Position numbers and translations under genes: made by a program
Shown: piece after piece, positions 17,689-25,943 of the stretch
How the letters are laid out: each line of letters starts with the position of its first letter
Numbering within the stretch: position 1 is the first letter of the stretch
Assembly: GCF_030316885.1 (NCBI RefSeq)
Contig: NZ_JASZYQ010000005.1
Location: 186,001 to 250,000, forward strand
DNA: 64,000 nt
Source of the DNA: Variovorax jilinensis
GTDB lineage: Bacteria > Pseudomonadota > Gammaproteobacteria > Burkholderiales > Burkholderiaceae_C
Reading direction: 5' to 3'
The notes under the pieces: model-generated
The model's input: the letters and a program-made list of their open reading frames with translations, nothing else
What the model was told of the DNA's origin: nothing
The model's database searches: none

Positions 17689-19224
17689 TCAACCGCCCGT
17701 CGCCGCCAGCGCCTTCGTGATCGCCACCAGGTCGGTCGCCAGCCGCGCATTGCTGTCGGCCTGCTCGCGCTGGGCCTGGATCAGGTTGCGCTGCGCATCG
17801 AGCGGCACGAGGAAATCGGTCAGCCCGTTGTCGTAGCGCACGCGCGCCAGCTCGTAGGCATTGCGGCTGTTCTTCTCGCGCAGCCCGAGTTCGCGGTTGC
17901 GAAGGCGCTCGGCCGCATAGGCCGAGAGTGCATCATCGATCTCCTGCCAGGCCTTGAGCACGGTCTGCTGGTAGGCCACGGCGGCTTCCTGCTGCTGCAG
18001 CTGGCGCAGGGTGACGACGCTGCGCCGGCGCCCGGCATCGAAGATCGGCAGCTGCAGGGTCGGTCCGATCTGCCACTGGCGGCTGCCCCACTCGCCGAAC
18101 TTGCTGCCGGTGGTGGATTCGTAGCCGAAGCCGGCGCCGATCGTGATGCGCGGATACAGGTCGGCGACCGCGACACCGATCGAAGCGGTCGCCGCATGCA
18201 GCTGCGCCTGGGCGCGCTGCACGTCGGGCCGCCGCAGCGCGACTTCCGAAGGCAGGCCCAGCGACAGGTCGGGCAGCTGCGCAGTCGCCATGCCGGCAGG
18301 CCGTGCCGCCAGCATCGTGTTCAGTGCGCCCGGGCCCTCGCCGGCCAGTAGCGTGATCTGGTTCATGGCCTGCGCCTCCTGCGCCAGCGACTGCGGCAGG
18401 CGTGCGCGCAGGTCCGCGAGCTGGGCGGCCTGGCGCGCGACGTCGAGGTCGGTCGTGAGCCCGCCGTCGGCGCGCACCTTGACCAGCTCCAGCGTCTCGG
18501 CGGCGGCCGCGATGTCGGCGCGCGCGAGCTCGATCTGGCGCTGCGCAGCGCGCAGCTCGAAGTAGCGCCGCGCGATCTCGGCCTCGATGCTGAGCCGCAC
18601 CTGTGCCAGCGTGGCCTGGGAGCCCGCGAGATCGGCGTCGGCGGCCTCGATCGAGCGTCGCACGCGGCCCCAAAGGTCGAGCTCCCATGAAGCGTCGAAC
18701 CCGGCCTGGAACAGGTTGAAGGGCTCGCTGAGCTCCTCGATGAGTTGGTTGCGGTTCACGGGGCGCAGCACGTCGATGGTGCGCGCGGTCGTGCCGTCCT
18801 CGCTGGGCCGCTGGCGCACCGCGCTGCCGTCGAGGTTCAGCTGTGGCGCCTGTGCCGCGGCGGTGGCCTTGCGCTGGCTGCGGCTCTGCGCCAGCCGCAG
18901 TATCGCGGTCTGCACGTCGAGGTTGGCCGCGAGGGCGCGCGCCTGCAGCTCGGCCAGCGTCGCATCCTGGAAGGCGGCCCATGAGATCGCGGCGGTGGCG
19001 GCCTGCGCGGTGGCGGAAGGGGGCGGCGGCGCGAGCTCGGCGGCGCCGCCGTGCCAGCTGGCGAAGTCGGCCGGCGCCTCGGCCGTGCGGGGCTGGTAGT
19101 CGGGGCCGACCGCGCAGCCTGCGAGGCCGAGCGCGACGGCCAGCAGCAGGGCGGCGGGGAGCGTAGGGCGCGCGTTGCAGCGCGGCGACCGGGGCGCAGT
19201 GGAAATGCAGAGAGGTGCGTTCAT
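17689..19224 (-). CDS. TolC-like outer-membrane efflux lipoprotein (NodT family) of the ABC exporter
   Basis: 511 residues. Lipobox LGLAGC (Cys37) followed by AVGPDYQP, the family hallmark, then two TolC-like halves; the second begins in the conserved LPSEVALRRPDVQRAQAQLH. The start ATG is at 19224; the open frame continues upstream but lacks similarity. It is the last gene of the five-gene exporter operon, 17 bases after the YbhR-like permease. In E. coli the homologous ybhGFSR exporter lacks its own channel and borrows TolC; here the channel is supplied in the operon. Confidence 0.9.
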   Translation of the reverse strand: MNAPLCISTAPRSPRCNARPTLPAALLLAVALGLAGCAVGPDYQPRTAEAPADFASWHGGAAELAPPPPSATAQAATAAISWAAFQDATLAELQARALAANLDVQTAILRLAQSRSQRKATAAAQAPQLNLDGSAVRQRPSEDGTTARTIDVLRPVNRNQLIEELSEPFNLFQAGFDASWELDLWGRVRRSIEAADADLAGSQATLAQVRLSIEAEIARRYFELRAAQRQIELARADIAAAAETLELVKVRADGGLTTDLDVARQAAQLADLRARLPQSLAQEAQAMNQITLLAGEGPGALNTMLAARPAGMATAQLPDLSLGLPSEVALRRPDVQRAQAQLHAATASIGVAVADLYPRITIGAGFGYESTTGSKFGEWGSRQWQIGPTLQLPIFDAGRRRSVVTLRQLQQQEAAVAYQQTVLKAWQEIDDALSAYAAERLRNRELGLREKNSRNAYELARVRYDNGLTDFLVPLDAQRNLIQAQREQADSNARLATDLVAITKALAATGG

Positions 19225-19241
19225 CGCGATATCCCTTGTGT

Positions 19242-20372
19242 TCAGACGAGGCGGTTGCGGAACAGCCATGAGGCCAGGGGCAGCGTGATGGCGGCCAGGG
19301 CGAGCAGTGGAATCAGGTCGTGCCAGACCACCGAGAGCCCGACGCCTTCGAGGTAGACGCGCTGGATCAGGTCGATCGCGAAGCGCAGCGGATTGGCCAG
19401 CGTGGCGATCTGCAGCGCCTCGGGCATGTTGCTCACGGGCGTGGTGAGGCCCGACAGCAGCATCATCGGCATGATCAGCACGAAGGTGTAGAGCATCGCC
19501 TGCTGCATGTTGGCCGACACCGCCGAGATCGACAGGCCGATGCCCACGCTCGCGACCGTGAACAGCAGCAGGCCGGTGTAGAGCGTGACCAGCGAGCCCG
19601 CCATCGGCACGCCGAACCACCAGCGCGTCACGAGCAGCACGATGGTCGACTGCACCAGCCCGATCAGGATCGGCGGCGCCACCTTGCCGAGCATGATCTG
19701 GGTCGGCGAGAGCGGAGTGACGAGCAGCTGGTCGAAGGTGCCCTGCTCGCGTTCGCGCGCCACCGAGAGCGCGGTCAGCAGCAGGGTCTGGATCATGCTG
19801 AGCGCAGCGATCATGCCGGGCATGAAGTTCCAGCGCGTCTCGAGGTTCGGGTTGTACCAGGCGCGCTGCTCGATCGTCACCGCGGGGCCGCTGCCGCCGT
19901 GAGTCGCGCGCCAGCCCGCGTTGAACCGGGTCACGACCGAATTGACGTAGCCGGCCGCAGAGCCCGCGGTGTTGGAATTGCGCGCGTCGATCACGAGCTG
20001 GATCGCGGCCTCCTCGCCGGCCTGCAGCTGTTGCTCGAAGCGCGGCCCGATGCCGATCACGAGCAGTGCCTGGCCGGAGTCGATCACCTTCGCGATGTCG
20101 GTCGGGGTGGAGAGCGTGGCCACGCGCCGGAACACGCCGGTGCCGTCGAGTTGCGCGGCCAGCGCGACCGAGGCGCCGCTGTGGTTATGGTCGAGCAGCG
20201 CGTAGTCGATGCGGTTGAGATCGTAGGTGGCGGCGTAGCCGAACAGCAGGCTCTGCAGCAGCGCCGGCACCACCAGGATGACGCGGTTGGCCGGGTCCTT
20301 GAGGATCGCGAGCAGTTCCTTGCGGAACAGGTTCGCGACCTGCTGCATGAAGGCGATGAAAGCGTGGGCCAT
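19242..20372 (-). CDS. ybhR: ABC-2 type exporter permease, YbhR-like
   Basis: 376-residue ABC-2 permease: one N-terminal membrane helix (about 20-40), a large periplasmic domain, then five helices near the C terminus. The conserved segment EREQGTFDQLLVTPLSPTQI is typical of the YhhJ/YbhR/YbhS group. ATG 20372 has AGGGA nine bases upstream; ATG 20381 is an alternative start. It pairs with the YbhS-like permease to make the membrane part of the exporter driven by the double ATPase. E. coli YbhFSR has been linked to drug and Na+/Li+ export; the substrate here is not known. Confidence 0.88.
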   Translation of the reverse strand: MAHAFIAFMQQVANLFRKELLAILKDPANRVILVVPALLQSLLFGYAATYDLNRIDYALLDHNHSGASVALAAQLDGTGVFRRVATLSTPTDIAKVIDSGQALLVIGIGPRFEQQLQAGEEAAIQLVIDARNSNTAGSAAGYVNSVVTRFNAGWRATHGGSGPAVTIEQRAWYNPNLETRWNFMPGMIAALSMIQTLLLTALSVAREREQGTFDQLLVTPLSPTQIMLGKVAPPILIGLVQSTIVLLVTRWWFGVPMAGSLVTLYTGLLLFTVASVGIGLSISAVSANMQQAMLYTFVLIMPMMLLSGLTTPVSNMPEALQIATLANPLRFAIDLIQRVYLEGVGLSVVWHDLIPLLALAAITLPLASWLFRNRLV

Positions 20373-20391
20373 GGCGGGCATTCCCTGGTCG

Positions 20392-21531
20392 TCAGTCGAG
20401 CCGCTTGCGCGTCACCAGCCGCGCCAGCGCGAGCAACACCACGGCGTAGGCCAGCAGGATCGCGCAGTTCCTGAACACCATCGGCCACACGGTGCCAGCG
20501 AGGAACAGCGTGCGGATCAGCTCCATGAAGTAGGTCGCCGGCAGCAGCTGGCCCACGATGCGCACCACCACGGGCACGTTGCGCAGGTCGAACAGGAAGC
20601 CCGACAGCATCAGCGAAGGCAGGAAGGCCGTGATCAGCGCCACCTGGCTGGCGAGGAACTGGTTGCGGGTGACCGACGAGATGAGGAGGCCGACCGCCAC
20701 CGCCACCAGCATGTAGAGCATCGCGCTCACCACCAGCACCGCCAGCGAGCCCACCATCGGCACCTCGAACAGGAAGCGCGCCGCCAGCAGGCAGAGCGCC
20801 AGGCCGACCATGCCGATGCAGAAGTAGGGAATGATCTTCGCCAGCAGGATCTCGACCGGCCGCACCGGCGTCACGAACAATGCCTCGAAGGTGCCGCGCT
20901 CCCATTCGCGCGCCATCACGAGCGCGGTGAGAAAGGCGCCGACCAGCGTCATGATCAGCACGATCAGGCCGGGCACGAGGTACCAGGTGCTGGTGTTGGC
21001 GCTGTTGAACCACAGCCGTTGCTCGATCGTGACCGTACCGGTGGCGGGCCCGGCATCGGGCGGGCGTGCCGATCCGGACTGGTCGGTGCGGCGCAGGCCT
21101 TCCTGCGCGATCGCGCCGCTGACATAGCGCAGGATGATGTTGGCCTTGGCCGCATCGGCGCCGTGCACCACGACCTGGATGCGCGCGTCGCCCGCGGCCT
21201 GGCGGCGCGAGAAGTCGCCCGGCACGCGCACGATGCCGTCGACCGTGCGCTCGCGCATCAGGGCTTCGGCCTCGTGCATCGAAGCCACCACCACGGGCGA
21301 TATGTAGGGCGTGAGCTGCAGGCCGGACACCGCCCGTGCCGCCGTGGGCGAGGCGTCTTCCATGACGATCGCGACCGGGGCGTTCCTGACGTCCAGCGAG
21401 AGCCCGTAGCCGAAGATCAGGATCAGGATGATCGGCAGCAGGATGCCGATCGCGATGCTGCTGGGATCGCGCAGCAGCTGGCGCGTCTCCTTGCGCGTGA
21501 GCGCGATCAGGCGCGCCGCCGAACGCTTCAT
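20392..21531 (-). CDS. ybhS: ABC-2 type exporter permease, YbhS-like
   Basis: 379 residues with the same plan as YbhR: first helix at about 25-47 (IAIGILLPIILILIFGYGLS), a periplasmic domain with a Ser/Pro/Gly-rich insertion near residue 150-165, and five C-terminal helices. The motif EWERGTFEALFVTPVRPVEI is family-typical. ATG overlaps the upstream ATPase stop (ATGA), and the next permease begins 19 bases after its stop. Forms a heterodimeric channel with the YbhR-like protein. Confidence 0.89.
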   Translation of the reverse strand: MKRSAARLIALTRKETRQLLRDPSSIAIGILLPIILILIFGYGLSLDVRNAPVAIVMEDASPTAARAVSGLQLTPYISPVVVASMHEAEALMRERTVDGIVRVPGDFSRRQAAGDARIQVVVHGADAAKANIILRYVSGAIAQEGLRRTDQSGSARPPDAGPATGTVTIEQRLWFNSANTSTWYLVPGLIVLIMTLVGAFLTALVMAREWERGTFEALFVTPVRPVEILLAKIIPYFCIGMVGLALCLLAARFLFEVPMVGSLAVLVVSAMLYMLVAVAVGLLISSVTRNQFLASQVALITAFLPSLMLSGFLFDLRNVPVVVRIVGQLLPATYFMELIRTLFLAGTVWPMVFRNCAILLAYAVVLLALARLVTRKRLD

Positions 21532-23354
21532 GCGGCCACCTCTTGCGGCTTGTGGGTTGCCTCGCGTGCCTGCGTGACGATGCCGATGAAGGCGTCCTCC
21601 ATGCTCATGCGTGCGGACTCGGTGCCGGCATCGCCGCGCCGGGCCTGTGCACGCACCTCGCGCGGCGTGCCGATGGCCAGAAGCTTGCCGGCGTCCTGGA
21701 TCACGATGCGATCGCAGTATTCGGCCTCTTCCATGAAATGGGTGGTGATGATGATCGTGACGCCGGCCGCCGCGAGCGCCGTGATGCGGCGCCAGAATTC
21801 GCGCCGCGCCAGTGGGTCGGCACCGCTGGTGGGTTCGTCGAGGAACAGGATCTCGGGCTCGTGCAGCAGGCCGGTGGCCATCGCGAGGCGCTGCTTGAAG
21901 CCGCCCGGCAGCTGGCCGCTGGCGGCGTCTTCCTGGCCCAGCAGGTCGAACTGCGAGAGCACCGCGTGCATGCGCTCGCGCAGCCGCTGCCCGCGCAGCC
22001 CGTAGGCACCGCCGAAGAACGAGAGGTTCTCGTTGACCGTGAGATTGCCGTACAGCGCGAACTTCTGAGAGACGTAGCCGATGCGGCTGCGTGCCTGCGC
22101 GCGCGCATGGCGCAGGTTCACGCCCGCCACCTCGAGGAAGCCGCTGGTCGCGGGCAGCAGGCCGCAGAGCATGCGGAAGGTGGTGGTCTTGCCGGCGCCG
22201 TTGGGGCCCAGCAGGCCGAAGATCTCGCCGCGACGCACCTCGAAGCTGGTGCTCGCAACGGCAGTGAAGTCGCCGAACCTGCGCACCAGGTCCTTCACTT
22301 CGATCATGACCTCGTCGTTGGCTGCGGGCTTCGATGCGAGGGGATCGGCCAAGGTGGGCGCGCCGCTGGCCTTCGGTGCGATCGCGGTTCGGGCAGCTGC
22401 GGCTGTCTCGGCCTGCCGCCGTTCGCGAAGGATCACCATGAAGCCATCCTCTAGACGTTCGTCTGCGGATTGCACCGGCACGTCGCCGAGCAATGCCTGC
22501 AAGCGCTCGGCGCTCGCGTCGGGCCGGCGGATGAAGCGCACTTCTCCGCCTTGCGGCACGGCGTCGATGATGCTTTCCGGCGCGTCGAGCAGCCTTGCCT
22601 GCAGGGTGCGGGCCGGCGTGGACGGGTCGGGCCGCGCGACGAAGCACAAGCCGCGAGCCTTCGCGCGCAGGTCGGCGGGCGTACCCTGCGCCAGCACGCC
22701 GCCCTGGTCGAGCTGGAAGACCTGCGCGCAGCGCTCGGCCTCGTCGAGGTAGGCGGTGCTCACGATGACCGAGAGCTTCTCGTCGTCGACCAGCTGCGCG
22801 ACGATCTCCCAGAGCTCGCGCCGCGAGAGCGGATCGACACCCACCGTGGGTTCGTCGAGCAGCAGCAGCTCGGGCGAGCGCACCAGCGTGCAGGCCAGGC
22901 CGAGCTTCTGCTTCATGCCGCCTGACAGCTTGCCTGCGGGGCGATCGGTGAAGCGGCCCAGGTCGGTCATCTCCATGAGCCGCGCATAGCGTGGTGCGCG
23001 CCGGTCGCGCGGCACGCCGTGCAGGTCGGCGTAGAGGTCGAGGTTCTCCTGCACGCTGAGGTCTTCGTAGAGGCCGAAGCGCTGCGGCATGTAGCTGATG
23101 CGGTCCTGCACCGCCTGCGGATCGGCGGCGACATCGATGCCCAGCACCTCCAGCCGTCCGGTATCGGCGCGCATCAGGCCGGCGGCGAGCCGCAGCAGCG
23201 TGCTCTTGCCGGCCCCGTCGGCACCCACCAGCGCGGTCAGCGTGCCCGCGGGCACCGAGATCGAGATGTCGCGCAGCGCCTGCGTGACGTCCTTCGATCC
23301 CTTGGCCGTGAAGCGCTTGTGCACGCCGGTTGCCACCAGCGCCATCGTGTTCAC
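21528..23354 (-). CDS. ybhF: Double ABC ATPase of the exporter, YbhF-like
   Basis: 608 residues carrying two complete nucleotide-binding domains. First: Walker A GADGAGKST, signature LSGGMKQK, Walker B LLLLDEPTVGVD. Second: Walker A GPNGAGKTT, a variant signature LPGGFKQR (Pro in place of Ser), Walker B ILFLDEPTSGAD, followed by the switch His (ITTHF). In the first domain the switch position reads VSTAYLDEAE, lacking His, so the two sites are likely unequal and the second may be the main hydrolysis site. A linker of ~50 residues joins them. Start: GTG 23354 overlaps the adaptor stop (GTGA); ATG 23345 is possible. Confidence 0.93.
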   Translation of the reverse strand: MNTMALVATGVHKRFTAKGSKDVTQALRDISISVPAGTLTALVGADGAGKSTLLRLAAGLMRADTGRLEVLGIDVAADPQAVQDRISYMPQRFGLYEDLSVQENLDLYADLHGVPRDRRAPRYARLMEMTDLGRFTDRPAGKLSGGMKQKLGLACTLVRSPELLLLDEPTVGVDPLSRRELWEIVAQLVDDEKLSVIVSTAYLDEAERCAQVFQLDQGGVLAQGTPADLRAKARGLCFVARPDPSTPARTLQARLLDAPESIIDAVPQGGEVRFIRRPDASAERLQALLGDVPVQSADERLEDGFMVILRERRQAETAAAARTAIAPKASGAPTLADPLASKPAANDEVMIEVKDLVRRFGDFTAVASTSFEVRRGEIFGLLGPNGAGKTTTFRMLCGLLPATSGFLEVAGVNLRHARAQARSRIGYVSQKFALYGNLTVNENLSFFGGAYGLRGQRLRERMHAVLSQFDLLGQEDAASGQLPGGFKQRLAMATGLLHEPEILFLDEPTSGADPLARREFWRRITALAAAGVTIIITTHFMEEAEYCDRIVIQDAGKLLAIGTPREVRAQARRGDAGTESARMSMEDAFIGIVTQAREATHKPQEVAA

Positions 23355-24376
23355 GGCCGCTTCCCGGTGGGTGCCCCGGCCGCATCGAGCACGATGTCGA
23401 CCGTCACTGGCATGCCCAGGCGCAGCTCGTCGTCGGCATCGTCGGCCAGCACGCGTACCTCGTAGACGAGGCTGGTTCGCAGGTCCTGCGTCTGTACCGT
23501 CTTGGGCGTGAATTCGGCCACCGACGAGATGTAGCCGACCTTGCCGGCGAACGGCCGGTCGGGCCGGCTGTCGATGCGCAGCCGGGCCGCCATGCCCGGC
23601 TTGATGCGGCCCAGGTCGACCTCGTTGACATAGGCGCGCACCCACTTGGGATCGGTGATCGCGAGCGTGTAGACCGGCCGCTGCGGCGAGGCCATGTCGC
23701 CGGGCTCCATGAGGCGCGCGCGCACCACCGCGTCGATCGGTGCGCGCAGCTCGGATTCGGCGATCTGGTGCCGCACCAGCGCCAGCGCGGCGGTGGCGGC
23801 GTCGAGCTGTGCCTGGGCCTGCGCGATGTCTTCCTTGCGCGGCCCGGTCACGACCAGCTGCTGTGCCTTGCGGGCGTTCTCGAGCTGGGCCAGCGCCACC
23901 TTGCGGCGCGACTGCGCGGCGTCGATGTCCTGCTGGCTCACGGCACGGCCGGCACTGCCTTCGCGGATGCCCTGCAGCCGCTCGAGCTGCTGGCGTGCGA
24001 GTTCGGCATCCGCCTGCGCGGCCGCGACCTGGGCGCCGGCCTGCGCCACTTCCTCGGGCCGGCTGCCGGCCTTGAGCCGCTGCAGCGCCTCGCGGCGCAC
24101 CGCGATGTCGGCCTCGGATTGCGCGGCACGCAGTGTCAGCGTGCGCGTGTCGAGGCTGCCGAGCACCTGGCCGGCCTTGACGCGATCCCCTTCCTGCACC
24201 GCGAGCTTCTCGATGCGGTCGCTGCCGTTGAAGGCCAGCGACACCTGTCGCAGGTCGACGTTGCCGTACAGCACGAGCCGCGAGGTGTCCGTCTCGTCAT
24301 GCCGGAAGGACCAGGCGGCGAGGGCGCCAGCCGCGGCGACGAGGACGGCGGCGATCAGCAGGGGCTTCTTGTTCAT
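23351..24376 (-). CDS. ybhG: HlyD-family periplasmic adaptor of the ABC exporter, YbhG-like
   Basis: 341 residues, N-terminal membrane anchor (about 5-22), lipoyl half motif around VDLRQVSLAFNGSDRIEKLAV, a long helical hairpin rich in Ala, Gln and Glu (about 75-200), then the second lipoyl half (ELRAPIDAVVRARLMEPGDM) and beta barrel. It links the inner-membrane ABC permeases to the outer-membrane channel. First gene of the operon; its promoter contains the palindrome described at 24421-24449. Confidence 0.91.
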   Translation of the reverse strand: MNKKPLLIAAVLVAAAGALAAWSFRHDETDTSRLVLYGNVDLRQVSLAFNGSDRIEKLAVQEGDRVKAGQVLGSLDTRTLTLRAAQSEADIAVRREALQRLKAGSRPEEVAQAGAQVAAAQADAELARQQLERLQGIREGSAGRAVSQQDIDAAQSRRKVALAQLENARKAQQLVVTGPRKEDIAQAQAQLDAATAALALVRHQIAESELRAPIDAVVRARLMEPGDMASPQRPVYTLAITDPKWVRAYVNEVDLGRIKPGMAARLRIDSRPDRPFAGKVGYISSVAEFTPKTVQTQDLRTSLVYEVRVLADDADDELRLGMPVTVDIVLDAAGAPTGKRP

Positions 24377-24420
24377 GATTCGGAGCGCTTGCGTGCGAGG
24401 GGAGAAGATGAAGTAGACTG

Positions 24421-24449
24421 ATCATAATGAATTGAAATTTCAATTTCAA
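24421..24449 (-). promoter_or_regulatory. Exporter promoter with embedded palindromic TetR operator
   Basis: On the minus strand TTGAAA (24449-24444), a 17-base spacer and TATGAT (24426-24421) form a good sigma-70 promoter for the adaptor gene. A perfect 16-base palindrome, AATTGAAATTTCAATT (24430-24445), fills the spacer and the edge of the -35. The site lies between the exporter and the divergent TetR-family gene, so occupancy by that repressor would block transcription. Binding is inferred, not shown. Confidence 0.65.
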
Positions 24450-24487
24450 CTAGTTCCGCCGACCACCTGTTTCAAGCTGTTCATCCC

Positions 24488-25300
24488 ATGCGCAAATCCG
24501 AACCGCGCCCCGCGGCGCCCGTTTCATCCAGGACGCCTGCCGGGGCGACCGCCAGGCGGCGTGACCCGGCAGGCGCCACTGCAAAGGCCGCAGCCCCGAA
24601 GGCCCCGGCGCCGCTCGCGCGCGGCAAGCGCACCGACGGCGATGCCACGCGCGTGCACCTGCTCGAGACTGCGGGCCGCGTCTTCGCCGAGCGCGGCTTC
24701 GCCGAGACCACGAGCAAGGAGATCTGCGAGCGCGCCGGCACCCAGCTGGCCGCGGTCAACTACCACTTCGGCAGCCGCGAGGCGCTGTACGAGGCGGTGC
24801 TGGTCGAGGCCCACCGGCAGATCGTCGAGGTGGAGGAACTCGAGTTGCTGGCGAGCGGTCCCGGCGATGCCGGCCGGAAGTTCATGGCGGTGCTGCAGCG
24901 CCTGATCGGCCTCTCGGCGCGCGGCGCCGTGCCGTGGGGCGTGCCCGTGGTGCTGCGCGAGGTGATGTCGCCCTCCGCCCAATTGCCGGCGCTGGTCGAA
25001 AAGGCGATCCGGCCCAAGGCCGCGATCGTGCTCGGGCTCATGGGCGAGGTGCTGGGCCTGCCGCCCGATCACCCGGCCGTGCAGCGCGCGCTGATCTTCA
25101 CGGTGCTGCCGGTGGTGGTGATGCTGCTGGTGCCCAGGGAGCTCGTGGCCCGCGTGCTTCCGGGCGCGGCCCGAGGCAGCGCCGGCCTCGAGGAAGACCT
25201 CATGCGCTACGTCAAGGGTGGCCTCGCCGCGATGGTCGAGGCGCATAGGGCGGCGACACGGCCGGGGGCCAAGGTGCGCCGGGCGGTGCTGCCCAGGTAG
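24488..25300 (+). CDS. TetR-family regulator, CecR (YbiH)-like
   Basis: 270 residues. A ~50-residue Ala/Arg/Lys-rich N-terminal extension precedes a TetR DNA-binding domain (about 52-100: LLETAGRVFAERGFAETTSK, then AAVNYHFGSREALYEAVL). The C-terminal ligand domain, including GLSARGAVPWGVPVVLREVM, resembles the CecR/DUF1956 group. In E. coli CecR controls the neighbouring ybhGFSR exporter genes; the same pairing here, divergently arranged, supports local repression of the exporter with release by a hydrophobic ligand. The long basic N-terminal tail is unusual; start codons further in would be GTG only after losing no domain, so the tail could be an over-extension. Confidence 0.85.
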   Translation: MRKSEPRPAAPVSSRTPAGATARRRDPAGATAKAAAPKAPAPLARGKRTDGDATRVHLLETAGRVFAERGFAETTSKEICERAGTQLAAVNYHFGSREALYEAVLVEAHRQIVEVEELELLASGPGDAGRKFMAVLQRLIGLSARGAVPWGVPVVLREVMSPSAQLPALVEKAIRPKAAIVLGLMGEVLGLPPDHPAVQRALIFTVLPVVVMLLVPRELVARVLPGAARGSAGLEEDLMRYVKGGLAAMVEAHRAATRPGAKVRRAVLPR

Positions 25301-25361
25301 GCGCGGCGGCCCGCCGGTGCGTGCTCAGTCGCTCGGCGTTGCGACCTCGACTTGACGCGGA

Positions 25362-25838
25362 TCAGGAGGACGCGGCCGCCGCGAGCGGCAGCGCTGTCTT
25401 GTAGCGCACCTGCTTCAAGGCAAAGCTCGAGCGGATCTTCTCGAGCCCGCTGATCGGCGTGAGCTGTTCCAGGATGAACTTCTCCAGCGCCGCGATGTCG
25501 GCCACGGCGACGCGGATCAGGTAGTCGCTGTCGCCGGTCATGAGATAGCACTCCATGACCTCGTCGTGCTCGACGATGCGCCGTTCGAAGTCGGCCAGCG
25601 AGGCCTTGCTCTGCGTCGTGAGGCTGATCGAGATGAAGACGTTGAGTCCGATCCCGAGCGCCGCCGGATTGGCGATCGCGACATAGCGGTCGATGACGCC
25701 GTGGGCTTCGAGCGCCTTCACGCGCGCGAGGCAGGGCGAGGGCGACAGGTGCACGCGCCGGGCGAGTTCGACATTCGACAAGCTGCCGTCGCGCTGCAGT
25801 TCGTCGAGGATGCGGAGATCCGTGCCGTCCAGTTTCAT
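25362..25838 (-). CDS. Lrp/AsnC-family transcriptional regulator
   Basis: 158 residues, the standard Lrp length. Winged helix-turn-helix at the N terminus (LDGTDLRILDELQRDGSLSN, then VELARRVHLSPSPCLARVKALE) and a C-terminal RAM ligand-binding/oligomerisation domain with DYLIRVAVADIAALEKFI. Divergent from the 2-oxoacid dehydrogenase gene, with 105 bases between starts. In pseudomonads a comparable Lrp protein (MdeR) activates mdeAB for methionine breakdown; by analogy this protein probably controls the E1 gene in response to an amino acid. Converges on the TetR gene. Confidence 0.9.
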   Translation of the reverse strand: MKLDGTDLRILDELQRDGSLSNVELARRVHLSPSPCLARVKALEAHGVIDRYVAIANPAALGIGLNVFISISLTTQSKASLADFERRIVEHDEVMECYLMTGDSDYLIRVAVADIAALEKFILEQLTPISGLEKIRSSFALKQVRYKTALPLAAAASS

Positions 25839-25943
25839 GAAATGCCGCTGGTTCCTGAAATTAGAGCATTTTATGCCGTCCATCGTTGAAAGTGCCCCAT
25901 GAACGGCATCAAGAGCCAGCGCCCCGATTCTAGAATTCCGGTC

